From positions 1,240,001 through 1,304,000 of the forward strand of contig NZ_BAAAGF010000001.1 in NCBI RefSeq assembly GCF_039524015.1: a stretch of 64,000 nucleotides of DNA. The letters are read 5' to 3'. Made by a program: the position numbers and the translations under genes. The stretch comes from Gaetbulibacter_B jejuensis (GTDB lineage Bacteria > Bacteroidota > Bacteroidia > Flavobacteriales > Flavobacteriaceae). This document shows positions 16,656 through 24,540 of the stretch, piece after piece. Position 1 is the stretch's first letter. Each line of letters opens with the position of its first letter. A model generated the notes under the pieces. That model saw only the letters and a program-made list of their open reading frames with translations, made no database searches and was not told where the DNA came from.

Positions 16656-16787
16656 TCAGGCCTTAGCTTTTTTGTCAATATTTATTTTTTGCTCAGTAGT
16701 TGGACGTTTTTTTATTTTTTGGCGTCTAACACCTGAAGACCCTCTGTGTATTTTTCCGCGTCGTGTTTTTTTATCACCTTTTCCCAT
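16656..16787 (-). CDS. 30S ribosomal protein THX (small, 43 residues)
   Basis: Reading the minus strand from the ATG at 16787 gives a 43-residue, strongly basic protein starting MGKGDKKTRRGKIHRGSSGV and continuing RRQKIKKRP before TGA at 16656-16658. MGKGDKKTrRGKI-x-xGs-x-GvrRp is the signature of the bacteroidotal THX family, a small ribosomal subunit protein that fills a cavity in 16S rRNA at the head of the 30S subunit. It lies tail-to-tail with yaaA, with the two stop codons adjacent. It is easily missed by gene callers because of its length. Confidence 0.93.
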   Translation of the reverse strand: MGKGDKKTRRGKIHRGSSGVRRQKIKKRPTTEQKINIDKKAKA

Positions 16788-16867
16788 GTTTATTATTATT
16801 GGTTACTACAGTAAAATACAAATTTTTTATACTTTAGTCAAGCAATCGATAATCCTCTCAATTCTAT

Positions 16868-17590
16868 ATGGTTTACTATTTAATATTGGCTATTCAATTT
16901 TTTTGTGTGTATCACGTTTTCAAACATAAAAATGAATATTACTGGGTGTTTCTTATCATTTTTGTTCCAGTAATAGGTTGTGCAGTTTATTTAATTAGTA
17001 ATGTTTATAATAAAAGAGATGCCGAAAAAGTAGCTAGTGATATTACGTCTATTATCAACCCAACAAAAAAAGTTAGGGATTTAGAAAGCAAACTTCAATT
17101 TTCTGATACTTATCAAAATAGATTAAATTTAGCTGATGCTTATTTTGAAATATCTGATTACTCAAATGCTAGTCTACATTATGAACAGTTGCTTGAAGAT
17201 AAATCGCAAAGCAACATATTTGTAAAAAAGAAGCTGTTAGAAAGTTATTACTACGCACAAGAGTATGAAAAAGCAATTGAGATTGCTGAAACAATAAAAG
17301 ACCACCAAGAGTTTGTTAATACCATTTCGCAATTTACTTACGGATTATGCCTTGAAAAGCTTAACAGAATTGATGAAGCTGAAACCAATATGAAAGTAAT
17401 AAACCAGCGTTATTCCCATTACAACGAGCGCTTGGTATTGGCTGAATTTTTATTGAGTCAACAAAAAAATGATGCTGCTTACGATATTTTAAATGATATT
17501 AACGCAGAGTCACAACATATGACCAAACCTAACCGAAGAATTTACAGGGCAACCATAAATAAAGTTAAGGACTATTTAAGCAAAGCATAG
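16868..17590 (+). CDS. Membrane-anchored tetratricopeptide repeat protein
   Basis: A 240-residue protein. The N-terminus carries two transmembrane helices (about 2-14 and 22-43, VFLIIFVPVIGCAVYLISNV), which resemble the phospholipase D nuclease N-terminal (PLDc_N) helical hairpin. The rest (about 70-235) is helical with TPR-like repeats: NRLNLADAYFEISDYSNASL, KLLESYYYAQEYEKAIEIAE and TYGLCLEKLNRIDEAETNMK. No enzyme motif is seen; a scaffolding role in the membrane is likely. The stop codon is directly followed by the TTG start of the next gene, in the same frame, so the two are cotranscribed and a fusion would arise from a stop read-through. Confidence 0.75.
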   Translation: MVYYLILAIQFFCVYHVFKHKNEYYWVFLIIFVPVIGCAVYLISNVYNKRDAEKVASDITSIINPTKKVRDLESKLQFSDTYQNRLNLADAYFEISDYSNASLHYEQLLEDKSQSNIFVKKKLLESYYYAQEYEKAIEIAETIKDHQEFVNTISQFTYGLCLEKLNRIDEAETNMKVINQRYSHYNERLVLAEFLLSQQKNDAAYDILNDINAESQHMTKPNRRIYRATINKVKDYLSKA

Positions 17591-18271
17591 TTGTTTTTTC
17601 ATAAACATCCATACCAACCTTTTATTCAAAATGACACTACAAAGTTAATTGTAGGCACATTACCACCACCAAGATTTTCAACAGGTGAGTTGCTAGAAAA
17701 AGATGTAGACTTTTGTTACGGCAGCTATTACAATAGCTTGTGGTTGTTTATTGATAAAATTCATAATTTGAATTTACGATACGATAATTCGCAAGAGGCT
17801 ATTGAAGAACGTAAACGCTTTTTAATACAGCATAAAATAGGTGTTTGTGATATTGTTGAAAGTGCAGAACGAAAGAAGGTTGATGCTTCCGATTTGGGAA
17901 TGACTAACATTGTGTTGCGAGATCTTATTGGCTACATTAAGCAATACCCAACTATTGATACCTTACTGTTTACAGGCGGAAACAGTAAAAATGGACCAGA
18001 ATATTTTTTTAGAAAACACATTAAAGACTATAATATTAAGTTGAAAGTGGTGACTAACGAAGTTCCAAGAATACACGAGTTTGTTATTCCGATAGAAGGG
18101 AAGAAACCTACTGAAGCTACTCGAAAAATAAAAACCGTGTCCTTGACTTCTGGGTCAGGAGCAGCAAATATTTCGATAAGTAGATTGCCATTGTATAAAC
18201 AGTTAAAAGCTAAAAATCCTGATTTTAATACTTTTGATTTTAGGGTTATGCAGTATAGTGAGTTTTTTTAG
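17591..18271 (+). CDS. Uracil-DNA glycosylase-like superfamily protein
   Basis: A 226-residue protein. The first possible start is TTG at 17591, immediately after the in-frame stop of the TPR gene; the next in-frame ATG comes only near residue 103 (GMTN), inside the domain, so a TTG start is required. The sequence has KLIVGTLPPPRFSTGELLEK, YGSYYNSLWLFIDKI, IGVCDIVESAERK, DTLLFTGGNSKNGPEYFFR and SGSGAANISISRLPLYKQLK, matching a bacteroidotal branch of the uracil-DNA glycosylase fold (G-x-x-P near the N-terminus, a serine-rich C-terminal motif). Base-excision repair is inferred; the exact lesion is not known. The rare TTG start may keep expression low. Confidence 0.75.
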   Translation: MFFHKHPYQPFIQNDTTKLIVGTLPPPRFSTGELLEKDVDFCYGSYYNSLWLFIDKIHNLNLRYDNSQEAIEERKRFLIQHKIGVCDIVESAERKKVDASDLGMTNIVLRDLIGYIKQYPTIDTLLFTGGNSKNGPEYFFRKHIKDYNIKLKVVTNEVPRIHEFVIPIEGKKPTEATRKIKTVSLTSGSGAANISISRLPLYKQLKAKNPDFNTFDFRVMQYSEFF

Positions 18272-18299
18272 GGAGTCTTTTTACCAGTCTAAAAGAGCA

Positions 18300-18737
18300 T
18301 TATTTTAAATATTCTATCAGTACATCTAGTTCGTCTTCAGTATAATTAAATTTATGTATTGTTCCATTGTTTCCCCACATTTCTTTTAATTCTAAAGCAT
18401 ACTTGTCTTTTGCTTTTAGCAAAGAGTCTTGCTTGGTTAAATATAATTTTAAATAACTAATTCCAACATTTTCAACGACTCCCTCAATATAGTTGTGATT
18501 CATTTCTTTTGAGACGTGACATTTTTTGCAATCCTGCATGAATATAGATTCGCCTAGTTTAAACTCAGGTGAAGTTTGTTTTATTTTAACCACTGCTTGT
18601 TTATCATCATTAATTATGGAATCAAATTCAGTAATTCCATTCTTTTTAATTACAAAAATGAAAACACCAATAGATAAAGCTAAAACGACACATGATGCAG
18701 TTATAATTTTAAGTATTAGTTTTCTGGGATTGTTCAT
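18300..18737 (-). CDS. Small membrane-anchored c-type cytochrome
   Basis: A 145-residue protein with an N-terminal transmembrane helix (about 9-30, KIITASCVVLALSIGVFIFV) and one haem c site CKKCH (Cys70, Cys73, His74). A possible distal ligand is the Met in KEMWGN near residue 119. It is the second gene of a pair: the first cytochrome (18748-19164) ends 10 bases upstream. Both are single-haem, mono-domain and membrane-tethered, and would carry electrons in the periplasm. Neighbouring oxidoreductase genes are not visible, so partner enzymes are unknown. Confidence 0.8.
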   Translation of the reverse strand: MNNPRKLILKIITASCVVLALSIGVFIFVIKKNGITEFDSIINDDKQAVVKIKQTSPEFKLGESIFMQDCKKCHVSKEMNHNYIEGVVENVGISYLKLYLTKQDSLLKAKDKYALELKEMWGNNGTIHKFNYTEDELDVLIEYLK

Positions 18738-18747
18738 TTATTATAAT

Positions 18748-19164
18748 TCAATCAGCATTTATATATTCATAAAGTCCAATTAATTCTGTTTGAGTTATTG
18801 AGTTGGCCCAAAAGCTTCTGTGATAATCAACTCCTAATTCTCTTATTTTAGAACTATCAATTTTTTGTTTGTTTAAGGTCATCCAATTCCAGAGTAAAGT
18901 AGAGTCTGTTTTTGCTAATGCAGGTCCAGTCATATTTCTGTTTAGTGTATGGCAAGCTGCACAATTTGCATTAAAAATTTGTTTTCCAATTTGCGCATTT
19001 TCAGTTAATTTTAGTGAAACAGTTCCACAAATTAATTGAGGGGTTTTAGTTCCGCAACCAGCAGTTTTTGGTATGCTAAAACTGTATAAGAAAAAAGAAA
19101 TTACAATTGTTAACATCAAAAGTCCACTTGAAATTTTCAAAATTTGATTGATCAAATCTTTCAT
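18748..19164 (-). CDS. Small membrane-anchored c-type cytochrome
   Basis: A 138-residue protein with an N-terminal transmembrane helix (about 12-30), a two-cysteine segment (AGCGTKTPQLICG, Cys37 and Cys46) and one haem c site CAACHTLNRNMTGPALA (Cys68, Cys71, His72). The GPALA after the haem motif is typical of class I cytochrome c; the distal Met is probably in the WNWMTLNKQ region. It lies 10 bases upstream of a second small cytochrome gene, so the pair forms an operon. The extra cysteine pair before the haem domain is unusual for this size class. Confidence 0.82.
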   Translation of the reverse strand: MKDLINQILKISSGLLMLTIVISFFLYSFSIPKTAGCGTKTPQLICGTVSLKLTENAQIGKQIFNANCAACHTLNRNMTGPALAKTDSTLLWNWMTLNKQKIDSSKIRELGVDYHRSFWANSITQTELIGLYEYINAD

Positions 19165-19235
19165 GGAATTTGATTTAAATTATAGTTGTTTAAAGTTACG
19201 AAAAACTATTTGTTTTAGCTTGAATTTACTGTGAT

Positions 19236-19487
19236 TTAATTGTCTTTAGAGATTCTTTTTCTAATCAGTAAAAAAGTCATAATTAAAATAATACTTACTC
19301 CAATAACTAATAAGCCATACTTGAATAACCCTGTAATAAAAAAGGTTGCAAACCCTTTGTAGCGACCTCTTTTAGAATACTCAACAAGTTCAGGTATTAG
19401 GTCAGAGTTCTCTAATAAGAAATAGCAAATCATACATATTATACCAATTATGTAATGCCTTACTATTTTAAAGTTTCTCTTGTTCAT
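19236..19487 (-). CDS. Small two-helix membrane protein, unknown function
   Basis: An 83-residue protein with two predicted transmembrane helices (about 10-25, HYIIGIICMICYFLLE, and 52-74, LFKYGLLVIGVSIILIMTFL) joined by a charged loop with EYSKRGRYKGFATFF. The end is basic (RKRISKDN). I do not recognise a family. It is the first of a run of minus-strand, mostly unrecognised genes with repeats between them. Reality as a gene rests on coherent hydrophobic pattern, an ATG and the tight fit between its neighbours. Confidence 0.55.
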   Translation of the reverse strand: MNKRNFKIVRHYIIGIICMICYFLLENSDLIPELVEYSKRGRYKGFATFFITGLFKYGLLVIGVSIILIMTFLLIRKRISKDN

Positions 19488-19619
19488 TAGTTTGTAGAAT
19501 ATAAATACTGTCTTGTGTTAATTAAAGGTTGTAATTAAGATTAATATAGAAGTTTAGAGACAGCTGTAATGAGTTATGCACGTTGTTTTAATATTTTTCC
19601 TTTTTCTTGATTTTTATTC

Positions 19620-20099
19620 TTAATTCTGAAAAATAAATTTATTCCATAGCTCAACAATTTTATTCGCAAAATACATTATTTCATAATTTTTACCTGATTC
19701 AAGCCTAATGTTGAAAGTTTGACTATTGACTGGTACAGTAGAGTCAGCAGTATAAGATACGCTATCTGAAGTTATTGTAGAGGCATCAACACTTTGGACT
19801 GGGTCTTCACTCGATCGAATGGAAGTTAATATCTTGTGTTTAGAACCATTACATAAATCGGCACAAACTCTTAATTCAGGATTATTATTAATAAATTCTT
19901 CAACACCAATATAATCCTCTTTTTTTAACCAATCTTTTATGTGATATCCGTAAGTATATAGATTTATTATATAATCATATAATAAATTCTGCTTTTGTTG
20001 AATCAAAGCCTCTTTCAAGTTTTCTCTATCTCTTTCAAGTTTTTTATAAACATCAAGTGAGTTTTTTAGTCCAATATTTGAAAAGTCAATAGTTTTCAT
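19620..20099 (-). CDS. Hypothetical protein, 159 residues
   Basis: A soluble, mainly alpha-helical protein without signal peptide or membrane helix. It starts MKTIDFSNIGLKNSLDVYKK, has a charged coiled segment (LERDRENLKEALIQQKQNLL), then YTYGYHIKDWLKKEDYIGVE and a segment CADLCNGSKHKIL. The helix-turn with DWLKKE and the Asn-Gly-Ser-Lys-His motif resembles plasmid- or phage-type helper proteins of the HEPN-like kind, but this is only a loose resemblance. Isolated on the minus strand inside the accessory strip, with about 130 bases of non-coding sequence on each side. Confidence 0.6.
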   Translation of the reverse strand: MKTIDFSNIGLKNSLDVYKKLERDRENLKEALIQQKQNLLYDYIINLYTYGYHIKDWLKKEDYIGVEEFINNNPELRVCADLCNGSKHKILTSIRSSEDPVQSVDASTITSDSVSYTADSTVPVNSQTFNIRLESGKNYEIMYFANKIVELWNKFIFQN

Positions 20100-20228
20100 T
20101 TCTAAATGTATTATAACAATCTCGTATAACCGTCAGTTATGGGTTAATATGTGTTAGTTTTCGGTTAAGCATTGTTGTTGACTGGCTTTTATTTGCGATT
20201 TTTTTAGTTCAAATTTCTTTTGAATTAA

Positions 20229-20699
20229 TTAATTTAGCTCGTAATGTAAATTATAAATATTGTCCACGATAACTAGTTCTTTGTCTTTTAAAGAAATAAT
20301 ATTTATTAGAATCGGTCCTGCAAAATAATATTTATCATTATCTAACTGTTCAATCACTCCAACAGTATATTTTTTATAATAATCAAGTTTGTCTTTTGGA
20401 ACAGGTCTATAAACTAAAATACCATTTTCAGAAACTTTCCAATAGTCGGATATTAAATCTCCATCCTTGTACCACCCACTTGTTATTTCAATATCAGAAC
20501 GATTAATTTTTTCGTCAGAAACAATTATTTCAATTCCATATTTTGCAGTCATTTTTTTACTTAAAGAATCATTTTTAATTTTAGTGTTTTTTTCTCCGTA
20601 GATAAATTTCCAATTTCCAATCAAATCAGTTCTTTCAAGTTTTTGAGAATAAGCTATAAAAGGAAAAATGATTAGTAAACAAAGTATTTTAGTTCTCAT
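20229..20699 (-). CDS. Secreted small protein, lipocalin-like layout, unknown function
   Basis: A 156-residue protein with a signal peptide (MRTKILCLLIIFPFIAYSQK, cleavage after SQ). The mature part begins LERTDLIGNWKFIYGEKNTK; a G-x-W near the start of the mature chain and a run of beta strands ending YYFAGPILINIISLKDKELV suggest a lipocalin-like barrel, as in many small flavobacterial proteins. No stronger assignment is possible. It lies between two repeat-bearing gaps; its ATG is preceded by the repeat element at 20712-20786. Confidence 0.6.
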   Translation of the reverse strand: MRTKILCLLIIFPFIAYSQKLERTDLIGNWKFIYGEKNTKIKNDSLSKKMTAKYGIEIIVSDEKINRSDIEITSGWYKDGDLISDYWKVSENGILVYRPVPKDKLDYYKKYTVGVIEQLDNDKYYFAGPILINIISLKDKELVIVDNIYNLHYELN

Positions 20700-20711
20700 T
20701 GTAAATGTTTT

Positions 20712-20786
20712 ACAACTAGTTTATAATAGCTAAATATATAAAAACCTATTAGTTATATTTTAAATAATAGGGTTTTATCTAGTTGT
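20712..20786. repeat. Imperfect palindromic repeat, copy A of a pair
   Basis: The outer ends ACAACTAG (20712-20719) and CTAGTTGT (20779-20786) are exact inverted copies. Inside, CCTATTA (20745-20751) pairs with TAATAGG (20765-20771). Bases 20712-20758 match 26977-27023 at 46 of 47 positions. The two copies are in the same orientation and bracket about 6.2 kb that contains seven minus-strand genes. Confidence 0.8.
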
Positions 20787-20846
20787 TTTTTGTGGGTATA
20801 TAACCAAGTTACTTTACAATGGAGTTTTAAATAGTATATCTTATTG

Positions 20847-22676
20847 CTAATTATTTTGTTTTAATTTCATTTTAGCAATTCTAACCAAATGCTGTTTAAT
20901 AGGGTTTTTCATATTAGCCATACAATAGTCAAAAAGACTTTTGTTGGTATTTATTAAAGTTTCATAAGCAATAAAATTATCTACATAGTAGATTTCTTCT
21001 AAAACAGCTAAAAATTTAGGAAATAGTTTAGTGTCTTCAGGATAGTGATTTTTTAACACTACACCCAAATCGGTAATGTGTTGTGCGGCAGCAGTAGGGT
21101 CAACACTGTAGGCTTCAAGATAACCTTGAGCAAAAGAGGTTAACCCATAGTTGCTATAGTCTTTTTTAGGGTAAGTTATTTTTGTAGTATTGGTTTTACT
21201 GGTGTCGTTAGTAGTGTTGCTAGCAGTTGTAGTACTTGTTGTATTGGAGGTGGTTGGTGTGCTATTGGTAGTAGTAGTGCTTTTTAGTACATCGGTAGAA
21301 GGGTTAAACAAACGCGCTTTGTAAACATGCTTTTCTAGAGCCTTATCATACTCTGGAAATACATAGGTTGTAGCACCATCTATCGAAACCACTAAGTTAA
21401 GCGATGTGGTGTTACCTAAAGTGCCAACCATAGCGTATTTACCACGTACATACTCGCCATTTTCAAAAAGGTATACGTTCTTTTTATCTTCTGCTGGAAT
21501 ATACCACAAATCGTTAATCGCTGTACCAGGAACAGCGACTACTTTTTCGTTGGTAACCGTAGGCATATTTAAAAAAGCATAGGCCTTATTTGCGGTTTTA
21601 TTTGTGCCTACAAAAGCGCCAAGACCTTTGGTGTAGTTTATAAAGTTCCAGTCTTTTAATTCGCCTTCGTCACCTCGTTCTAGAGCTTTTACTTTAAGAC
21701 CGTTAAACAAGAGTACATTTTCGGCACCTGTACTTAGTATTTCTACCGGAATTTTCTGGTCTTTTTTGTATGTGCCAAGATAGGCATTGCGAGCAATGTA
21801 ATAGGTTTTTGAAAGTGGATCGTAAAACACAAAATCATTTATAAATCTTGAAAACAGCATTTTCTTAAACTCTTTTCCATTAATAAAAACTATCGGAACA
21901 AGGCGTGCATTGGCAACAACTCCGTTGGTAAGGTCTGTCATTTGTACCGTTAGAGCTTGTAAACCCTTTTCATATTCGTTATGGTAAATAATGCTTCTGG
22001 TAGATGGAGGTGCTACTTTACCATCAAATTTATTTCGAAGCGGTTGTTTGGTTTCGGCATCTAGTATTGTGCGAACTATCCAATTACCTTGCGCATCAAA
22101 CTCATACGTGTATATAGTGGCAGGAAATCCTTGGGTGTGTGCATATACTACGAGGCCATTTTCGTAGCGTATTTCTCGTACTATAATTTCTCCATCCTTG
22201 TTTGTACTTATTTCGTTTACGGTACACTTGGTGCCATCTTGTGTATAAGAGTATGTTATAGTACTAATACTATGTTTAGGATTGGTATACGTGGTTTTTA
22301 TCACTCTATTTTTTGAATCGTATTCAAAGGCTCTGCTTGGGTTGTTATCTTCTTTTTCTTCAAGTAGTTTGCCTTTGTTATCATATACATATTGATAGGT
22401 GCTATATCTATCTTTAAAGTAAACAACCCTCCCTTGGTCATCACGACGTATTTCAAATTCAACATTATAAGGAAACCATTGCCCATCTTTGGTATAGTAT
22501 TCTGATATGCTTTCTTGAAAAACAGTACCTTTTAAATTTTGATATTGCAAACTGCTTCCTCTAGGTATAGGGTTTTTAGGCGCATGAATCCAGTCAACAT
22601 GTTGGGCAAAACCTGAATAGGTAGTTAATGTAATGACTATAAGTAGTAAAGATAGTTTGGTGTTGAAATTTTTCAT
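20847..22676 (-). CDS. Secreted protein with YD-like repeats and a Thr/Asn-rich linker
   Basis: A 609-residue protein with a signal peptide (MKNFNTKLSLLLIVITLTTY, cleavage near FAQ). Residues about 55-210 hold repeats such as RRDDQGRVVYFKDRYSTYQY, VYDNKGKLLEEKED and FEYDSKNRVIKTTY, the Y-D-x-x-G-K/R-L pattern of RHS/YD repeats. Residues about 215-460 are beta-rich (FINGKEFKKMLFSRFINDFV). About 465-500 is low complexity, almost only Thr, Ser and Asn. The C-terminal 100 residues are helical. The RHS-like part is short, without a toxin or type VI motif, so a surface or polymer-binding role is as likely as a toxin. Flanked by repeats and an inverted repeat in its leader. Confidence 0.65.
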   Translation of the reverse strand: MKNFNTKLSLLLIVITLTTYSGFAQHVDWIHAPKNPIPRGSSLQYQNLKGTVFQESISEYYTKDGQWFPYNVEFEIRRDDQGRVVYFKDRYSTYQYVYDNKGKLLEEKEDNNPSRAFEYDSKNRVIKTTYTNPKHSISTITYSYTQDGTKCTVNEISTNKDGEIIVREIRYENGLVVYAHTQGFPATIYTYEFDAQGNWIVRTILDAETKQPLRNKFDGKVAPPSTRSIIYHNEYEKGLQALTVQMTDLTNGVVANARLVPIVFINGKEFKKMLFSRFINDFVFYDPLSKTYYIARNAYLGTYKKDQKIPVEILSTGAENVLLFNGLKVKALERGDEGELKDWNFINYTKGLGAFVGTNKTANKAYAFLNMPTVTNEKVVAVPGTAINDLWYIPAEDKKNVYLFENGEYVRGKYAMVGTLGNTTSLNLVVSIDGATTYVFPEYDKALEKHVYKARLFNPSTDVLKSTTTTNSTPTTSNTTSTTTASNTTNDTSKTNTTKITYPKKDYSNYGLTSFAQGYLEAYSVDPTAAAQHITDLGVVLKNHYPEDTKLFPKFLAVLEEIYYVDNFIAYETLINTNKSLFDYCMANMKNPIKQHLVRIAKMKLKQNN

Positions 22677-22678
22677 CT

Positions 22679-22695
22679 AGCTGTAAGTTACAGCT
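22679..22695. repeat. Perfect inverted repeat in the leader of the YD-repeat gene
   Basis: AGCTGTAA (22679-22686) and TTACAGCT (22688-22695) are exact inverted copies around one central G; the flanking T and A extend the arms to nine bases. It begins 3 bases before the ATG of the 609-residue gene on the minus strand. It could be an operator or a translational hairpin; the one-base loop favours a protein-binding site on DNA. Confidence 0.5.
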
Positions 22696-22723
22696 ACAAT
22701 GTTATTTCAAAATGAACTATAAA

Positions 22724-22747
22724 AAAATACGACAGTTGACGTATTTT
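22724..22747 (-). terminator. Probable terminator between the VOC gene and the YD-repeat gene
   Basis: On the minus strand AAAATACG pairs with CGTATTTT (plus coordinates 22740-22747 and 22724-22731) with an 8-base loop, and the second arm runs into more T (down to 22721). It lies about 137 bases after the VOC gene stop. The stem has few G-C pairs, so strength is moderate. Confidence 0.5.
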
Positions 22748-22883
22748 ATTTTTATTACCTACAACGGTTTTGGCTATGATTTCGTTGCGGAAAAATTCGA
22801 AGGGTTTTTCATTATCGGTAAAAAGATAGCAAAAACACGTCGAATTTTGATGGAAATTTTATGAGCAAAAAATATTGTATTTG

Positions 22884-23273
22884 TTATTTAACATCATTAT
22901 TAATTTCTATCCAATATCCATTTGGGTCTTTAAAGTAAATCTGTTTGATTCCATCTTTTCGTACATAAATTGTATTCGGATTGTCTTTCCAATCAAAAAA
23001 TTCAATTTTTAAGTTCTTTAGATTATCAATTAAGGCGTCTAAATTAGATGTAGATAAAGCAAAATGTACAGCTTTATTTATTTTTATTTCTGAATTTGGA
23101 CGAGGAATAAGATGAAGCTGTTTGCCTTCATTTAATGATAGCCATCTCGTTTCAGAATTAGAAGCCGTATTTTCAATTTCTTTAAGTTGAAGCACGTTTT
23201 GGTAAAACTGAACAGACTCGTCTACATCTTTTACTGAAAGCGCTATATGATTAAATGAAAAGGTGTGTGTCAT
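22884..23273 (-). CDS. VOC family protein (glyoxalase-like)
   Basis: A 129-residue protein with the paired beta-alpha-beta-beta-beta modules of the vicinal oxygen chelate fold: FNHIALSVKDVDESVQFYQN, then LHLIPRP, a second half starting KAVHFALSTSNLDALIDNLK, and the terminal IYFKDPNGYWIEIN. Candidate metal ligands are His9, His54, His70 and Glu123. Members include glyoxalase I, fosfomycin-type resistance enzymes and dioxygenases; no close assignment is possible. It is a typical single-gene cargo unit between two repeat-bearing gaps. Confidence 0.85.
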   Translation of the reverse strand: MTHTFSFNHIALSVKDVDESVQFYQNVLQLKEIENTASNSETRWLSLNEGKQLHLIPRPNSEIKINKAVHFALSTSNLDALIDNLKNLKIEFFDWKDNPNTIYVRKDGIKQIYFKDPNGYWIEINNDVK

Positions 23274-23313
23274 TATCTTATTAATTCTTCATTAAGTTGT
23301 TAGTAAATGTTTA

Positions 23314-23751
23314 TTATAGGTAATTAAAGAATAATTCAACAAAAACACCAAGAACAACACTTAATATTGCAGTTAAATTAGATAAAGGTTTTAATTTAAA
23401 TGTGTTTGCAAATGCAAGCCATAAACACAGCAGCGCACAAATTGATAAAATTATTGTTCCGTATAAAGGTACTATGCTATTGAAAAGACCTATTAGATTA
23501 AAAATAGGGTCTAGCAAAGCAGTAAACCCAAAAAGGGCTAAAGTAAAGTTTGTCTTTTTATGTCCTATAAAAAGGTAATAACTCGCAGCTAAAAGCTCAA
23601 CACTAATAGCCAAAGGACCAAATTGGTTATAGTATTCTCTTTTAAAATACGCTTCTAATCCTTGAGGAAATTCAATTTTTGATATAAAAGCAACACTTAA
23701 AGAAATCCCAACAATCAAAAGTGATAATGCAATAATTTTTCTTTTTTTCAT
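23314..23751 (-). CDS. Four-helix integral membrane protein, unknown
   Basis: A 145-residue protein with four predicted transmembrane helices: about 5-23 (KIIALSLLIVGISLSVAFI), 45-66 (FGPLAISVELLAASYYLFIG), 72-90 (LALFGFTALLDPIFNLIGL) and 95-143 in two parts (GTIILSICALLCLWLAFANT and LSNLTAILSVVLGVFVELFF). No motif was recognised; the pattern is like small DoxX-like or unknown flavobacterial membrane proteins. It sits 40 bases upstream of the VOC gene, so the two may share a transcript, and the repeat at 23,791 precedes its start. Confidence 0.65.
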   Translation of the reverse strand: MKKRKIIALSLLIVGISLSVAFISKIEFPQGLEAYFKREYYNQFGPLAISVELLAASYYLFIGHKKTNFTLALFGFTALLDPIFNLIGLFNSIVPLYGTIILSICALLCLWLAFANTFKLKPLSNLTAILSVVLGVFVELFFNYL

Positions 23752-23790
23752 AAGGTCTTTCTAAATGTTTTACAATGGTTTGGCTATGAG

Positions 23791-23856
23791 AGTTATGTAA
23801 TTTAGTAAATATAAACCGAATAGAAAATCTGTGAGTCTAGTCGTTTCGAAATTTAG
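23791..23856. repeat. Dispersed repeat, copy 1 (GAATAGAAAATCTGTGAG type)
   Basis: Bases 23818-23856 match 24567-24605 at 38 of 39 positions. The left flank (ATGTAATTTAG..AAATA..AACCGAATAG, from about 23794) matches 26079-26107, so three gaps in this strip carry variants of one element. The element precedes the four-helix protein gene (minus) and follows the 185-residue gene. Confidence 0.75.
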
Positions 23857-23923
23857 GGTAGACGAGAATCTATTTGCGGATAGGCAAGCAAGTAGTTATT
23901 AAAGGTCATTGTGAGCTACTGCT

Positions 23924-24481
23924 TTAGTGTTTGTTTTCAGTTTGCAATAACTCTTTTAAAGGTCTTCTTAGTTTTTTATAGTCCTCTGGCATTTGAAGAA
24001 ATGGCTCAATGGTAAAAGTAATTGTATTTTTTGCATTGAAAACCCAATAGTTTCCTTTTAATTTTCCGTCACCAGTCTTAATATTATCCCGAGGAATATT
24101 GTTAATTGAAAATTCATTTTTTTCTTCACTATACCAAATTCCTAATGCTTCTAAATCTTTTTCTTTAATATAATTGAGTGTTAAATGTGGTTGGATTACA
24201 TTGTTGATAGTTTTTAAATTAAAGCTTTTAACAGGAAAATTATTTAATTCTTTTGACCAAGCTGTGTTTTTTCTTTTCACATCAAGAATTTTATTCCACT
24301 GTTCCAGTACTAGTGTACTATCCTTTTTTGTCTGTATAACTGTAAATAATCCTTCTTGGATAATTTCAATTTCTTTATTTTGAGGGTATATAGTTATGGT
24401 GGTTTTTTCAGAAGCTATTCTACCATCTTCAATTCCAAAAAAAGAAGCCAATGCAAAGAATAATATTTTTATTTGTTCCAT
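23924..24481 (-). CDS. Hypothetical secreted protein, 185 residues
   Basis: The N-terminus MEQIKILFFALASFFGIEDG is a short hydrophobic segment that may be a signal peptide or membrane anchor. The rest is beta-rich and mildly basic: TTITIYPQNKEIEIIQEGLF, TKKDSTLVLEQWNKILDVKR, LTLNYIKEKDLEALGIWYSE and KGNYWVFNAKNTITFTIEPF. No family was recognised. The gene lies alone between two copies of the dispersed repeat, in the manner of a single-gene cassette. Confidence 0.6.
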   Translation of the reverse strand: MEQIKILFFALASFFGIEDGRIASEKTTITIYPQNKEIEIIQEGLFTVIQTKKDSTLVLEQWNKILDVKRKNTAWSKELNNFPVKSFNLKTINNVIQPHLTLNYIKEKDLEALGIWYSEEKNEFSINNIPRDNIKTGDGKLKGNYWVFNAKNTITFTIEPFLQMPEDYKKLRRPLKELLQTENKH

Positions 24482-24540
24482 TTATCGTTCGGTTTTTTAA
24501 TTAGCGGTCAAATTTAGTGACTATGAGTAGTTGCATGTTT

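Noticed and set aside
16672..16929. 85-residue plus-strand frame across the THX gene
   Set aside because: It lies antisense to THX, is Phe-rich and hydrophobic by chance, and runs into the TPR gene in another frame.
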